A stretch of DNA of 64,000 nt, from NCBI GenBank assembly GCA_947000775.1, contig CAMQGK010000130.1:5586001-5650000 (forward strand). Direction: 5' to 3'. Of the stretch, positions 33,871 to 46,519 are shown one piece after another. Position numbers and translations under genes: made by a program. This stretch comes from Pterois miles (Eukaryota > Chordata > Actinopteri > Perciformes > Scorpaenidae). How positions within the stretch are numbered: position 1 is the stretch's first letter; each line of letters opens with the position of its first letter. Below the pieces are notes generated by a model, which was not told the origin of the DNA, did no database searches, and worked only from the letters and a program-made list of their open reading frames with translations.

Positions 33871-35975
33871 ACGGACACAGGAAGCTGAGTCAAGTCGGAC
33901 ATAATACATAGAGGGACATCCGGCGGGACCTTTCACAATAAAAGCATATAGCAAAACTGACACGAATTCCACGGATTTCTTATTTTTTTTAATTTCTCCG
34001 TCAAATATTTTTATTAGGAAGCTTATACATATCAGAAACATATATTTATTTGAAGTGGATATCATTAAAATATTAAACAAGAAAAGACAAACAAGGAAAC
34101 TAAACCAGGATGATAATAATAAAAAAGGTAAAACAAAATAAAAAGGGAAAATAAAGGTAAATAACTGTTTACCTACAGTGACCCTTTTCCACACAATTTG
34201 CTTAATACACATAATAAACAATTATAATAGGCTTTCCAAATTTAAAAAAAATTAAATTCATAAATTTTATTTTGAAGGGAAAACATCCCAACTTCCGTGA
34301 ATTCCCTCTCTATACCTGCTTGAGTTTGATAAAGCTGGGAAAACTCCAGCAGTTACATGCAGAGCTCCTCCTCTTGGAGGTTCGCACAATACCAAGAAAA
34401 AAAGCAAACTTGCATTGATGGGCTTTAAATAGCCTGGCTGCAGCACCATGCCTAAAAGATGAAACTAATGTTATATAACAGGCATGTAGCGATGCATCCG
34501 ATAGGTGACCCAGTCAGTAAACACTCTCTTAAGCCATTCACTAAACACAGTACAATACAATCGGTCGTTATGAGAGGGAAGGTATTTGTGAAGTCTTTGT
34601 TGGGGGATCAGCACACACCTGAAGTCATGTGCTGAGCTGGAGTTCAAGCTGGTTTGTGTCCTTGAGCAAGACACTGAAGTGAAAACAGCTCCAGCTGACC
34701 TCTGACTTCCCTGTGGCGCAGCAACTGATAAACTATGTCATTATTTTGGAGTTTAACAGTTTTATACATCAACACAGCAACTGATTCATTTGCATCTAAA
34801 CCGCCCGCTGTAATTCTCCAGAGCTTACTGGTTGATCACTTTCAGATGGGCCCGGGAATGGTGTGATTTTATGTGTGTGCCGCGGAAAGCCGAGCGGGTT
34901 TGTCGCAAGAGTAGTGTAAATTTACCTCCAATCTGTGACATCATAGAGTGGTGCAAGCCCTCACCAGTGACCCAACCCGGATAGATCTTCTGGGAGGAGG
35001 TGGTCAGAGGATTGGAGTGAAAAATTACAATCTTGAAAATAATCTAGAGGCCTTAGGAGTTACTGCACAATTAAAAAGTTACTAATTCATTCACACAATC
35101 TGATATGTAGTTCTGCGTCCAGATTAAAGCATTTAGCCAAAATCAATGTGACACTGTGTGCCACTTTAATGGCATGATAATGCTTTAAAAGCAAGCGCTA
35201 GTGCATTTGAAATGGTCGTCCCAATGTCACTCTCTCAATAACTCCCCCGCCTAGTGTCTCGCTCTCTTTCACAATAAATATACTGTAACTACTTTCCACT
35301 GTGGGTTTCCAGTTAATGAACGCCACAAAAGCCATTAAGCACCTTTGTCAGGAAGTTCTTTATGTGCTGTTCCAAAGCAGTCCAGGTGCTTTATCATGCG
35401 GACTAAAAACAGATAAAACATAAGAGAGAGGATGCATAACTGTATCGTATTTGCCTTCATGGACTGGGACCAAACTGGGTGTTGGTGTCACCGTCATCTC
35501 AATTATCTTTGTCTCTTTTATGGATCTGTTGTTTGGGCACAAAAAGCGGTGTTCCAAGTTAAATCAACTATTAGCTCTAGTGGTGTGTGGATTGGGCAAC
35601 AATAGACATGAAGCTTTATGCAAAACCTTGTTGGATGAAATAAACAGTGCTTGTTGGATTTCAGTGGAAGAGCGTGGTGAAACATTACTGAAGCTGTATT
35701 CAGGCTTTCGCAGCTAAACCTACGAAAGGGAAACGCACTGGTATTCATATATATCCCACGAATTCAAGTCATATGTAATCTATGTAATGGTGAACCAGGA
35801 AGTACAAAGAGCGATAAATGCCATGTAGGGAGGAAGTCGAGGTGGATGGGTTGGTCAAAAAACATTAAACTTTCGCCCAGGACACTGATGTTCGTACCCC
35901 GTGTGAAACCAGAAGTCAACGTTGATTTATTTGTCACCACCACTACTTCCGAACATAAGTTTTGCCACTTCCACT
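33871..35975. other. Spacer with no gene seen
   Basis: AT-rich from 33950 to 34270, then average composition. Open frames that run out of the CpG-rich block are composition effects. Confidence 0.4.
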
Positions 35976-36400
35976 GTTAATGTAACCCAAACCATGAGCC
36001 TTCTTCCTAAACCTAATGAAGCTGATCTTTGTCTAAACTTAAGTTGTTTTGTGGCCTTAACATGACTAAGTAGTTTTGTTACCTAAACCCTAACTAAGTG
36101 GTTTTGTTGCCGAAACCTAACTATGTAATTTTGTTGCTTAAACATAAGTAGTTTTGTTGCCTAAACCTAAGTAGTTTTGTTTCCTAAACTTAACAAAGTG
36201 CTTTTGTTGCCCAAACCCAACTAAGCAGCTTTGTTTCCTAAACTCAACAAAGTACTTTTGTTGCCTAAACCTAACTAAGTAGTTTTGTATGTAACATCTG
36301 TACTTAACTTAAGTTACACCACTTCTGATGTTATTTTAACCCAAACCACAACCTTTTCTTTATCCTAATTAAGTAGTTTTGTAGCCTTAACCTAAACACA
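35976..36400 (+). repeat. Minisatellite of GTTTTGTTGCCTAAACCTAA type, copy 2
   Basis: About ten units with the core TTTTGTTGCCTAAACCTAA and an AAGTAGTTTTG spacer. Both sides carry decayed CTTCTGATGTTATTTTAACC or TTAATGTAACCCAAACCA strings, as if the array is the expanded core of a longer interspersed element. Confidence 0.85.
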
Positions 36401-38880
36401 GAAGTTTATTTTGAAAAGACTGTATGCATGTAATGAGTGGAAATTTGTCACTGCTGGAGAATCACATAAAAATGCATGAAAAATGAGGAATAACTTTTCG
36501 TGAGAGATCATGGATATCGCTGGATGAGGATACGCAGCTGGATTTACTGCATGTAGTCTGCTGTTGTTGCAAGCAAATACCCTGTACACTAAGCGTCTCT
36601 CAGGCAGTGCTGAATTTCCATTGTGACAACTGTGCCTCATTTTGGGGATGTGTCATCATTTTTGAGAGTTTCCCTCTGCCACATTACATAACCTTGCAGT
36701 GTTTGCATAGCAGCAACATATTGAAAGCAGCTCATCATACAGTAGCTCTAGGCGAGGCTGTCAACACAGTTGCTGAATTAAGTCTATTCACGAGAGCTGT
36801 TTTTAAAGTTCGTTTTTTTTAGTGTTTATTTTTTTACCATGGGAACCCTGCTGTAGCTTGAAGGCTTTAAGATACTGAGCCAAGCGCCCGAGGCTGCGAT
36901 ACATGCATCTGGGTTTAACATTTTAAAGACTATCATTAAAACTAAACTAAAAAGTAGGGTGACACTCACAAAGGAACCGTGCGTTGGCAACTGCTCAAAC
37001 ACATCCGTCCTATTTTCAATATAATCATCATATACTTAACAGCAAACAAGGCTGCATCTAAAATGTGATGCTGCATCTTTCCCCGAGTGCTCTATCAGTT
37101 ATGTTAACTCACAGTTACCTCTATGTATTAAGAGGGACAAGACAACTATTATACCAACACAATCACATGTCTCCCACTCGTCTGATAAAACAGCAGATAT
37201 ATGTCTTTGAGCTGAAAGAGAGATATTCAAGGACAGGGCTGCATTAGCCAACTGCAACAGCAAGGCTACTCTCACATTGGACGTGGGTTGAAAAATCTGT
37301 GGTTGAGCACTAAAAATGTTTGTATTTGGAGAACGTTCAGTTTTCAACATAGCTATCCACATTCTGTGAATATTTGGTTTTGTTAGTTTCTTAGCTACAA
37401 CTGCTCTTATGCATAATTTAAGAGCTCTCGAGTCACAGCCTTCTGAGGCAACTCATATTTGAGTGTCTTCTGAGGAACGCTTCTTCGCTAAACAGGTTTT
37501 TTTTAATACATAATATTTTGCATAATGGCTCTGTAACAATCTGCACAATTATCATCAATGTATTCCACAGCTGTTTGTCTATTTTCTCTGTCAAGGTCAT
37601 ATTCTCTGCTGCAGTTTAGGAAACAAAGTGGAGACGTGTTCTTGGCTTTGTCTGGACCTCAAGGCATGCAGATTTCGCCACCCATTCAGAGCCATATCCT
37701 CTTCAGCTCCAACTTTCAGTACATCAGACGTCACTCTCACTCATCTTCACCGAAGCAGCGTGGCACCCGGGAAGCCAAAAGGAGTAAAAACACTGCTGCG
37801 TGATGACATTCGTAAGACAGGGCAACTTTTGCTTATGCTGCAATGAGAATCTTTTCCCAAATAATGGAAGATACTCATGTGAGTGTGTGTGTGTTTTGGC
37901 CCAAGGAGCTAGCCCACCCACAATCCTGCGCTGCACAAATTGTGTGCCGGAGTCTGAGATGTCTCACATGCTCTGCATCAGGGATTCTTATGGAAAAAAT
38001 ATATCTTGCCAGGACCCAGTCTGGGTAAATTTAGTCTCTCTCCTCGCTGCTTCTCCTGTCAAAAATGGAGAAGCACCAGAAACAGGCCTTCCAACCCAAA
38101 ACTTCAGAATCCCACTGAGTCTTTCACGCTGCTCACCTTAATTGTGAAAAAGTGGCCATGCTAGTGAAGGCCACAGGGTGGCACTATGTGGGATTAAGGT
38201 CAACAAACGCTGCATTTTGTTTATTGGACACCAGACTTTCATTACAGTTATAGTAATCACAGAAAAATGTAATATTTTGCACCAGAGTGAAGCAGAGGAT
38301 ACAAATTTAAAGGTCTAATTGATAATATTTTAATTTAAATGAAAATTTCTTTAAAAAAAATAATTCATCCACAGAACCTTTAGAAAGGTGCTGAATGAAA
38401 GTTCCTGAAAAAAATTATGATTATTATTATTTTGGCTGGTCCAGAATGAATGTTTTGTGTATCTCTGTGGAAGACGTCATCAGTCATCAGTTAGTGCACG
38501 AAAAAATGGATAAATTGAGGTTAAGTGCCTGGCAACGACTTGTAGTGAAGTAAATGCAAAGGAACAGGGGAGGGAGAATGGGACATCTAGTGGCTTAATG
38601 TTACCGGTGTTATCAACAGCAACTTTAAGATGTCATGTTCAATAAAATTAAACTTGAGCCCCTATACTAAAATACTCAAACTTTATTTAACCGAGGGGCT
38701 CAACAGACAACCTCTTGTCCATTTACAGTCAGCCCACCAAAAGAAAAGCACACTTTTCTGACTGGGAGGAGAAACACGCCTACTTCTAAACACTGAAAGA
38801 CTTGGTTATCGACAAGTTTTTGGCACAAATATCTCAATGCCAACCCAACTGTGGAACAAGTCTGCTGCCGGTTACGTTAA
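36401..38880. other. Spacer with no gene seen
   Basis: Average composition; no supported gene. Three overlapping open frames at 37.56-38.14 kb show no domain, and the best has no splice context. Confidence 0.4.
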
Positions 38881-38889
38881 TCGGAGTAG

Positions 38890-39045
38890 CATGGCTATTG
38901 GATCATCAGCCTTGGTTAGGTGAATATTGAAATCACCAATAATTATGACCTATCAGAATGAGTAATGTCAGAAATAAATCTTCTGAGTTCTTCTAAAAAT
39001 TGTGACTAGGGACTAGGAGGTCCATATAGTAGCACAAGATGGGGC
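38890..39045 (-). pseudogene. LINE endonuclease relic
   Basis: Reverse translation gives, in pieces, LLYGPPSP, FLEELRRFISDITHSD and VIIIGDFNIHLTKADDP. This is the order of conserved segments in the apurinic-type endonuclease domain of non-LTR retrotransposons, including the catalytic GDFN motif. One in-frame stop follows the first segment and a one-base shift lies just before VIIIGDFNIH, so the copy is dead. The clade cannot be fixed from this piece; an L2/CR1-like origin is plausible. Confidence 0.75.
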
Positions 39046-41224
39046 CTGCTCTCCTGGACAAGGCAATTCATGGTTAATGGAGATGATTTTAGTGCAAGAT
39101 CCTCAAATTAGTTAACTTTAATTTCTTCCAACTGCTAACATGGAAATAGCTGATGCTAAAGTAAGCGTGTGGCCTGAACTGGCATGTTTGGCAAAAAATT
39201 AATTAAGAAACCTAGAAATTGCATTTCAATTATCAGATTATAGTGTACTGCTAGTGGAAAGAGAACCAAGCTGAAGCAGTTAGTTCTCCAGACTGCAAGT
39301 GGAGTGGAGTCATTTAAATAAGATCAGTCGTGATACTTTTGATAATACCGCTCATCTCTTTATACTCAGCTACTGTCGGCATGAAGCACCAGACGATGGA
39401 GCGGCAAAGTACAAGGTTCTACGCTCGTACCACCTGTTCTTTAAAATCTTGTTCAGTCTAAAAAGACACCCATTCATGGTTCTGTACCCGTGGCAACAGG
39501 CGTATGCGGTTGGATGTTGGATGACGAAAGTCAGACGGAAATAAGGGGTCAAATCACAAGACACCATCTCCCTTTGGCTGGGAACAACTTGTATGACACT
39601 TACAGTTTGTAGGTTAGCCACTGTAATAGCTGTTTTTCAGTCTGAAAACGTGAAAGCAAACACACGAACGTGGCTGATATTTACACTCTTAAATCTTCAG
39701 ATGACAGCCCCTTTCATCACGTCACCTCGCGGTGCGGGGTCAGCTGCTTTTGTTTTGTTAGCACAGTGACTTAGCAGTTGCAAACCCTGCCTTTTTGACA
39801 AACATGTTTGAGACGAGAGGAGCGTGCTAATTTCCGTCGCTGACTCAGGTCCAGGCTTGTAGGGTATTTGATCGTTACGCTCTGGCGGTTGAACCTGTCC
39901 TTGTGGTGTTGTGAAATTAAGGATGTTTTCATCCGCGGCTAAATGCAAAAATACAGAGTTGTGTGGCCTTTAAAGCAAAGTGGCATCTCGATTGTTCAAT
40001 GGATTATTGCTGAAATCCTTAATTTAAAGCTACATGGAAAAATGGAGGTTTTAAACGCAGTTTAGGGGTCATTAAAGGCAATTTTAAGTCTATTGTGAAT
40101 CAGTTTTATATAAAGCATGATGTGGCATGAAGGGTTATATTGTATAAAACATGGCTCATGCTATTTTTCTTTAACCTTCATTGACAGAGAAGTTTGTTTT
40201 GTACCCCGTTGCTCTCCCTGTGGTTAGCAATGATTTATGGTTTGTAATGAGATACTTTGCTGCCTACTGTAGTTGTTAGATTTTCCTTTTGGTGGTTACT
40301 AAAAACAAAAACAAAGCAGCACTGCAGGCCACTGGACCTTAACTGCTTTGAGCACTACATGAGCTACTTGTTTAATTTCATCCCCTTCGTTCAACACTTT
40401 TCCCCTGCATCCCATCCTCTGATGGTGCTGCTGGCTTAGAAGCACAGCACAGTGAAGTTTCATGGTTGCAATTCCAGTCGTTCTTTGTAACGTTACACAT
40501 TTCACTTTCAGACAGCTTCACTCTTCATTGTGTCAGCAGGGCTTTGTCTAGGCCCTGTGTTGTTTTCAATTCCACTTTTACACTGTTATTGTGACAAGAG
40601 GGCAATAGGTGAATGCATGGTAGCCGGATGCAAAAGCACGGCAGGACAGGGAACACGGCAGGTGTCGGATTTGATCCCATTCCCCTCTAGGCGACACACT
40701 TCAAGCGTATGACAGAGTGTAAGAAACCAGGTGCCAATGGTTACCTGGTCGAGTACAAAGACCTGACAGGAAAGGACAGAAAACACAAGTGCTGCATTAC
40801 ACTATGTCTATAGGTAGTGTGAGGTGCAGGAACATTAAAACAACAACACAAAAAAAGTGCTGCAAACCTTCTTTTCCACCCAAAACATTGTTTGTCCTGA
40901 AATGCTTTCTGAAGCCAATTCCCTGACTAACTTCACACAACATACACACTTTGAGGAAAGTCTCCAAAAAACTAAAAGAGATTCTGCACATTTCAAACAC
41001 ACAGCCAAGCTGTCAGCCTTGCACACTTCCATCAAGGCAAAAGTTCACCATGTGGGAATTTCACCACCTTTTCAAAGGAGCTAATTGAGCACACCTGTGC
41101 TGTGTCATGCACGGCTACGTGGGAATTGCAGTCCAATATACTTGTGAGCTCCAGACAGCGTGAAGGAAACCTTAAAAATACAATAAATCACAAGACGGGA
41201 ACATTAAGCTAAATGCAGCTTAAG
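39046..41224. other. Spacer with no gene seen
   Basis: Sequence of average composition. No coding or RNA gene is supported. The short left part may continue the decayed LINE. Confidence 0.4.
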
Positions 41225-41460
41225 CTTATACTAAATGCAGTACCTGTGAAGGTTTCTGGACAATATTAGTCATTGCTTTGCATTGTTAATTTATTTCCAG
41301 TAATAAATATATACGTTTTTGGAGAAAGCAAGCATCCCATGTTGATAAGAGCATTAAATACTTGACAAATCTCCCTTTACAGGACATTTCAAAGAGATAA
41401 ATTAATTTCTGATGAATGGCGATACACCACAGACAATTTAATCACGATTAAATATTTTAA
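41225..41460 (-). mobile_element. hAT-like element fragment
   Basis: GTACCTGTGAAGGTTTCTGG, ACAATATTAGTCATTG, TTAATTTATTTCCAGTAATAAAT and AATCTCCCTTTACAGGACATTTC match the same ordered segments at about 49745-49880 of the element at 49.4 kb. Neither inverted end is present, so this is an internal fragment. Confidence 0.65.
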
Positions 41461-41879
41461 TAAACTGACTGCCCTGCAAAAAATATATGAGAAAAAATAA
41501 GAAAAACAACCCATGCAATATACATTAAATCTATGGCATGATGCTTATCAAGATATATTTCTCTTGTAGACATTTTGAATTTTTTAGCATCTTGTTCTAG
41601 GATTTGCTGCTATGACTGCAAATCAAAATCCCTTTGCAGGATGTATTAGTAGATATTTTGAACTACAGTAGCAGGAGACAAATCATTTCCCCACATACAG
41701 ACTAGGCAAATCTCCAAATATCATGTGTTTTTGTGGACTTTACACCACCTTAACCTTCATGCAATAAGGATTTGATTAATGCTAACCTCTGATCAATGCC
41801 TGACATCCGACTATATCTCCTGTTTGGCCATTTTAAATTACATCTGCTAAAGTAAACATAAAGCACACTGCGTGGAAGC

Positions 41880-42480
41880 CCTCTGTCCTTGAGTTGAAGT
41901 CGAGCCAACTTATCTTGCACGTGCATTACTCAGGCTGCCTGAACCAGCATTGATCTATTATTGAGCCGAAATCTTATTAGCAATCCAATCCCATTTGTCA
42001 TACCGTGCCCTTCCCCTTGGCATCCCGCCTCTTTTACCTGTGACTCATAAGTGCTGTCTGAACTCTCCTCATGATTTTCCATCCCATAAACACCTGTCTG
42101 CTCCCCAGAGATGTCCATCGGACACCGTTCATGTGAGACCCCACATCCTGCACCACACCTCCATCCGCAAACTGTGACAAAAGATGACTACCTGGGCAAT
42201 ATCCTGCTTATTGTCCACCTGGGATGACTCTTAATTAAAACCTAACGCTGCCTTTGTGTTTTCCAACAAAGCGCTATTGTAATCAGGCTTGGGAGCCACC
42301 TCTGCTTTTGTGCCTTCCCTTTATTGAGTGGTGATCTATGAACGCACTTCCAGGTAATGCGACAAATGACTAACCCGTCCTGACCCGTGAGCGTGGCTGA
42401 CGTATATTCTGGTGAAAGAGGACAGCTTGTTCCTCTGATGGAGTGGTTTTGAGAGGGACCGGAAGGGCCCCGGGGTGCGA
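41880..42480. other. Repeat-poor patch, candidate conserved noncoding DNA
   Basis: Balanced composition without recognised repeats, with short homeodomain-like strings such as GACTCTTAATTAAAACC near 42227. No splice or coding evidence. Offered only as a place to look for conservation. Confidence 0.2.
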
Positions 42481-43308
42481 GCCCTCTGCCACATGGTCCC
42501 TCGGTCTATTGCTCTCTGATTTCTGTTTTATTTGGCTTGCGGGTGCCTGTCACTCTGCATGTTTGCCCTTACTCTCTCCTGTCCTCCGCTCTAGCTTGTG
42601 TTTTGCTGGAGCCACATGCAGACTGTTTGGGTCACTGTGCAAATTGGTGGCCAGTTTAGGTTCAGCTGTCTCAGCAGTGGATAGAAGTGAGCGGCAGAAA
42701 CACACATGTATATACACCTTCGCGCAGTTCTCCAGGCAGGTGCATTTCTAATTTGTGGGGTCTAATATAATAATTACACTCATGGCTGCTCTTCATTTTA
42801 AACATCCAAAGCTCAGAGGAACTGGGGGGGCTGTAATATGTTGGCACAAATTAACAAATGCATCTCTTTGTCTTGAGAATTCCTAAAAAGATTAGAGGCA
42901 AGAAATGTCAATTTCACCAGCCGCCACACACCCCCATAAATTTCAACAAACCATTGCAGTCTTGAGGGGAATGGCTGTTGTTAATTGTTAGTTTTGGTGG
43001 CCCTCTGCTGGCGATTTGACACAACAACATTTGACACTGAATATTGTTTAGGGATGTATGACACCAGTGGTGTTGCTCTCGTCCCTGCAGTGTATACTGG
43101 ATATTTAATCATATCATATCGAATCAATTCATTAGGCATCTACAAAAGAAAACTCATCAGTTCTGCTCAGACCTGGTTAAATATATTCATCAAACAGAGG
43201 ATTAAACATTTCAGAAGGTGCAATGCAAAAATAGGTTTTACTATGCATGAAAATATGAAATATTTAGATTCTGAATAAGTATGTGGCAGTCAAGACACGA
43301 CAGAGGAT

Positions 43309-43310
<2 letters not shown>
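42481..43310. other. Spacer with no gene seen
   Basis: No supported gene. A plus-strand frame at 42443-42751 is rich in C, L and S but matches nothing I know. Confidence 0.4.

Positions 43311-43354
<44 letters not shown>
43311..43354 (+). repeat. (AT)n microsatellite
   Basis: About 22 AT units. Confidence 0.95.
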
Positions 43355-43356
<2 letters not shown>

Positions 43357-43467
43357 ATATCTGTTGCACAGAATAAACAAATGTGAACATGTAAATATTG
43401 ATAAACATGGTTCTTCGGTAAGTGTTTTTTATTTTTATTTTCAGTGATTTTCAGGGATGTAACTGAA

Positions 43468-43513
43468 AGATAAGTTCCCTTGGGATTAATAAAGTTCATC
43501 TATCTATCTATCA

Positions 43514-43547
<34 letters not shown>
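43468..43547 (+). repeat. Retroposon tail expanded into (ATCT)n
   Basis: TAAGTTCCCTTGGGATTAAT and AAAGTTCATCTATC are a non-LTR retroposon 3' end, and they run directly into about a dozen ATCT units with one interruption (TCATATC). The microsatellite evidently grew from the terminal repeat of the insertion. Confidence 0.75.
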
Positions 43548-44035
43548 CATTATGCATATCCGACAGTGCTTGGATAGGAGTCTGCACAGCATGTGCAATA
43601 CAGTTCTTACGCATCCACTTATCATTATACTAGCTGGGAATGCAGGGAAAAATAAGGAAAAAATTTAAATGAAACCAAAAATATATATTTCAATAATAAC
43701 ATCTTAGGCTCAGTCTGGTTTTGTGGAAATTAAACTGTTTTATGGATTTAAAGAGGCAGTTAATTCAGATTCTGATTCAGTGTTGCCTATCGCAACACAT
43801 TTTGGATAAGAGACAGTGAACACTCAGCCTGGACAGATTGTCAGTTTAAGGGACTTATTTAAACTGTGCAAGTACAACAAGCGCAAAGTGGACAGTGTGG
43901 GCGCACCGAGTAATTAGGTCTATGTATGTGCAGCAGCATCAAGTACAGAGGGGATGGATAAAAGTGAATCCAGAAACACCTGAGCCAGTCACAATGACGC
44001 ATGTTGACAATAGTGCAAGAAACAGGCGGCAACCT
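43548..44035. other. Spacer with no gene seen
   Basis: AT-rich sequence without supported features. Confidence 0.4.
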
Positions 44036-44532
44036 CCAGGTCTGAAAAGTGAAGCCAAAGCTGATGTGCTTTAAACCTGCATTCTTTCTAACAGCCAGCA
44101 GGAGGCGACTCTTCTGGTTGCAAAAAGAAGTCTGATTGCATTGAAGTGTATGAGAAAATGAGTCTACTTCTCACTTAATTTATTACCTCAGTAAACATTG
44201 TAAACATGAGTTCATGGTTTCATTGCTAGTTTCAAGTCTTCTTCAATACAGTATGATGTTCATTTAGTAAATTATGGTCCTATTTAGAGTCAAATGCACC
44301 ATAAAGCAGGGGATGCTTTAGGGCGTGGCTACCTTGTGATTGACAGGTTGTTACCGCGTCATTGTCCGCTCTGGGAGTTGTCTTTCAGTGTTTTTAGTTC
44401 ATAACCATTAATTGTAACATTTTGGTCACCTAAAAATGTCTCCACACGCCAAAATACTGAACTCGAGGCTTCAAAATGGTGGCCCTCAAATCAATGGGTG
44501 ACGTCACAGTGACTACGTCCACTTCCTATATA
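44036..44532 (+). mobile_element. Interspersed repeat family X, copy B
   Basis: A full-looking copy of about 500 bp from GGTCTGAAAAGTGAAGCC to ACTTCCTATATACAGTCT. It matches copy A at 5.85 kb in the same orientation and copy C at 45.47 kb in reverse. It lacks the 22-bp tandem array. It contains a perfect TGACGTCA at 44499-44506. Confidence 0.8.
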
Positions 44533-45185
44533 CAGTCTATATCAACAAATAAAGAAACCTTCAGAAGCAAATTTCCCATAACTGGACATATGCACCACAA
44601 TATCATTTCAAAACATATATAAACTAATATATTCTCTCATAATACAATTTCTTATTGTTATTTGTCCAAGATCCAACAGTTTCCTTACCCTGTAGTTCAG
44701 AGCATTATCCATCCTGCAAGCAGTAAAAATCTGGAGAGAAAACGCTGACTTGTTTTGTCTTAATGCTTAAAATATGGTCAGACTTTAAGGTCAGTGTAGA
44801 CCATCAGCCTTTAAAACAGCCTTAAGTCCACAGCAGGACGCCATCAATCTAAGTCTGAAAAATTTATGGGACAGCTCCAAAAGATGAGTAAAGTGATTTC
44901 AGGTGGTTTTATTTTTCAGGTCATCCATGAATGAGAGGAAGTCACCCATGAAAACTGCCTTACAGTGAGTTGACCACCCACACCTACTCTATCAGATTGA
45001 CCCTCTCTGCTGTCACAGACTCAGTGCTGTACTGTGATGGCAAACCTTTCACTAACAGAAGACTTTTGGGGGCGAGAGTCTGTCAGCCTGCAGCTGTCCA
45101 GCTAAAGACAGCCACATATTACACTTTAGACTGTCGTAGAGCAGCAGCATACTGTATTTCTGGAGGGGAAGCAATCTCGCTCAAA
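44533..45185. other. Spacer with no gene seen
   Basis: No supported gene or repeat in this gap between two elements. Confidence 0.4.
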
Positions 45186-45186
45186 A

Positions 45187-46147
45187 CTTAAAGGACACAT
45201 ATCATGAAGAATTAACTTCTTCAATACATGTGCTCACACTTTAGGGGATCTGGCATGCCTACCAAACCACAAACCTACCTAGTCAGTCGTGTTTGGGCTG
45301 CAAAGATCAGAAAACATGTGATTCAACAAGCCATTCAGATTTGGCTCTCCAACCTATGTCACATGCAGGCTCATTAGAATAAAGCGTCCACGGCTTGAGA
45401 ACTACATTCACAAAAGTTCACCATGTTTTTCTTGAAAGCCAATCAGAGGAGACCGGTTTATTTCAGGAGCATAGACTGCATAGAAGAAGTGGATGTAGAC
45501 ACTGTGACGTCACCCATTGCTTTGTGGACTGATGTTCTGGGGCCTTGAGTTCAGCATTTTGTCCGTCACCATCTTGGCTTTTGTCTGTCGGCATTTTTTT
45601 TTTTTTCAATGAGAAGTGACACAAGAGGGTGGCACTAAGTACAAGTGAATAAGACATTTTTAGGTGACCAAAATATTGTAATCAACTTTCATGAACTGAA
45701 AACTGTTAAAGGGTTAAAGTTCTAAGATAAAAACAGGGACCACTCTCAGACCGGACAATGCCGAATTAGTAAGCTGTCAATCACAACCTAGCCACGCCCT
45801 AAAACATCCCCTGCTTCATCGTCTATTTGACTTTTAATGGAACCATAATTGACTAAATGAACATCATGCTGGATTGAAGTCCCCCCCCTGCTGGATATTA
45901 GAAAGAATGCAGGTTTAAGGCTCTTCAGCATTGGCTTCACTTTTCAGACAGCTCACAGAGGAGCTCTTAAAGGGACAGGCACCTAAACTGAGCATTTCAG
46001 ACAGAGGGTGAATACAGGGACATTCAGATAGACAATTTAAGAAAAATGTTGTGCTTTTTAAACATTAAATCATGTATACAGTACATATAAAACTATAGTA
46101 TGAACTAAAGTATGAACCTGAAAATAAGCACGATAGGTCCCCTTTAA
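45187..46147. mobile_element. TTAA-bounded non-autonomous element, split by copy C
   Basis: The left end reads TTAAAGGACACATATCATG and the right end, reversed, reads TTAAAGGGGACCTATCGTGC, so the ends are inverted repeats of about 20 bp bounded by TTAA. Family X copy C sits inside it. The TTAA boundary is what piggyBac-type insertion would give, but other superfamilies are not excluded. There is no coding capacity. Confidence 0.55.
45467..45955 (-). mobile_element. Interspersed repeat family X, copy C (nested)
   Basis: On the plus strand it runs from CATAGACTGCATAGAAGAAG to TTGGCTTCACTTTTCAGAC, the reverse complement of copy B in order and content. It carries TGACGTCA at 45505-45512 and a single ACCATCTTGGC unit, the seed of the array found in copy A. 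The element around it is cut in two, so copy C arrived later. Confidence 0.8.
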
Positions 46148-46444
46148 AATAACCCAACATGTGCAGCCACAATCATTATTGTCCAGATAGTAAGTAAGAA
46201 CAAAAAAATATTATCTCTTAATAGCCTACTTCAAACACTGCATATTTGGGTGTGTGTCGAAGCAGAAATGCACAGTGTGTTGGGAGTACTGGCTCACTGG
46301 ACAAAAGCAGCAGCCCTGAATTTCATGCACATACACACACCGCATGGCACACACACCATCTCTGGGCCTCAGCTGCAGGTTGCCCTCCACTGGCAATTAC
46401 TTTCATCCACAGACTGTGACCAGGAACTGTTACCCTTGGGGTTG

Positions 46445-46447
<3 letters not shown>

Positions 46448-46518
<71 letters not shown>
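46448..46518 (+). repeat. (CA)n microsatellite
   Basis: About 35 CA units. Long histidine/threonine or cysteine/valine frames here are artefacts. Confidence 0.97.

Positions 46519-46519
<1 letters not shown>

Noticed and set aside
33589..34221. A 210-codon minus-strand open frame
   Set aside because: It joins AT-rich low-complexity sequence to the CpG-rich block and reads as composition noise. It has no domain and overlaps the putative noncoding first exon.
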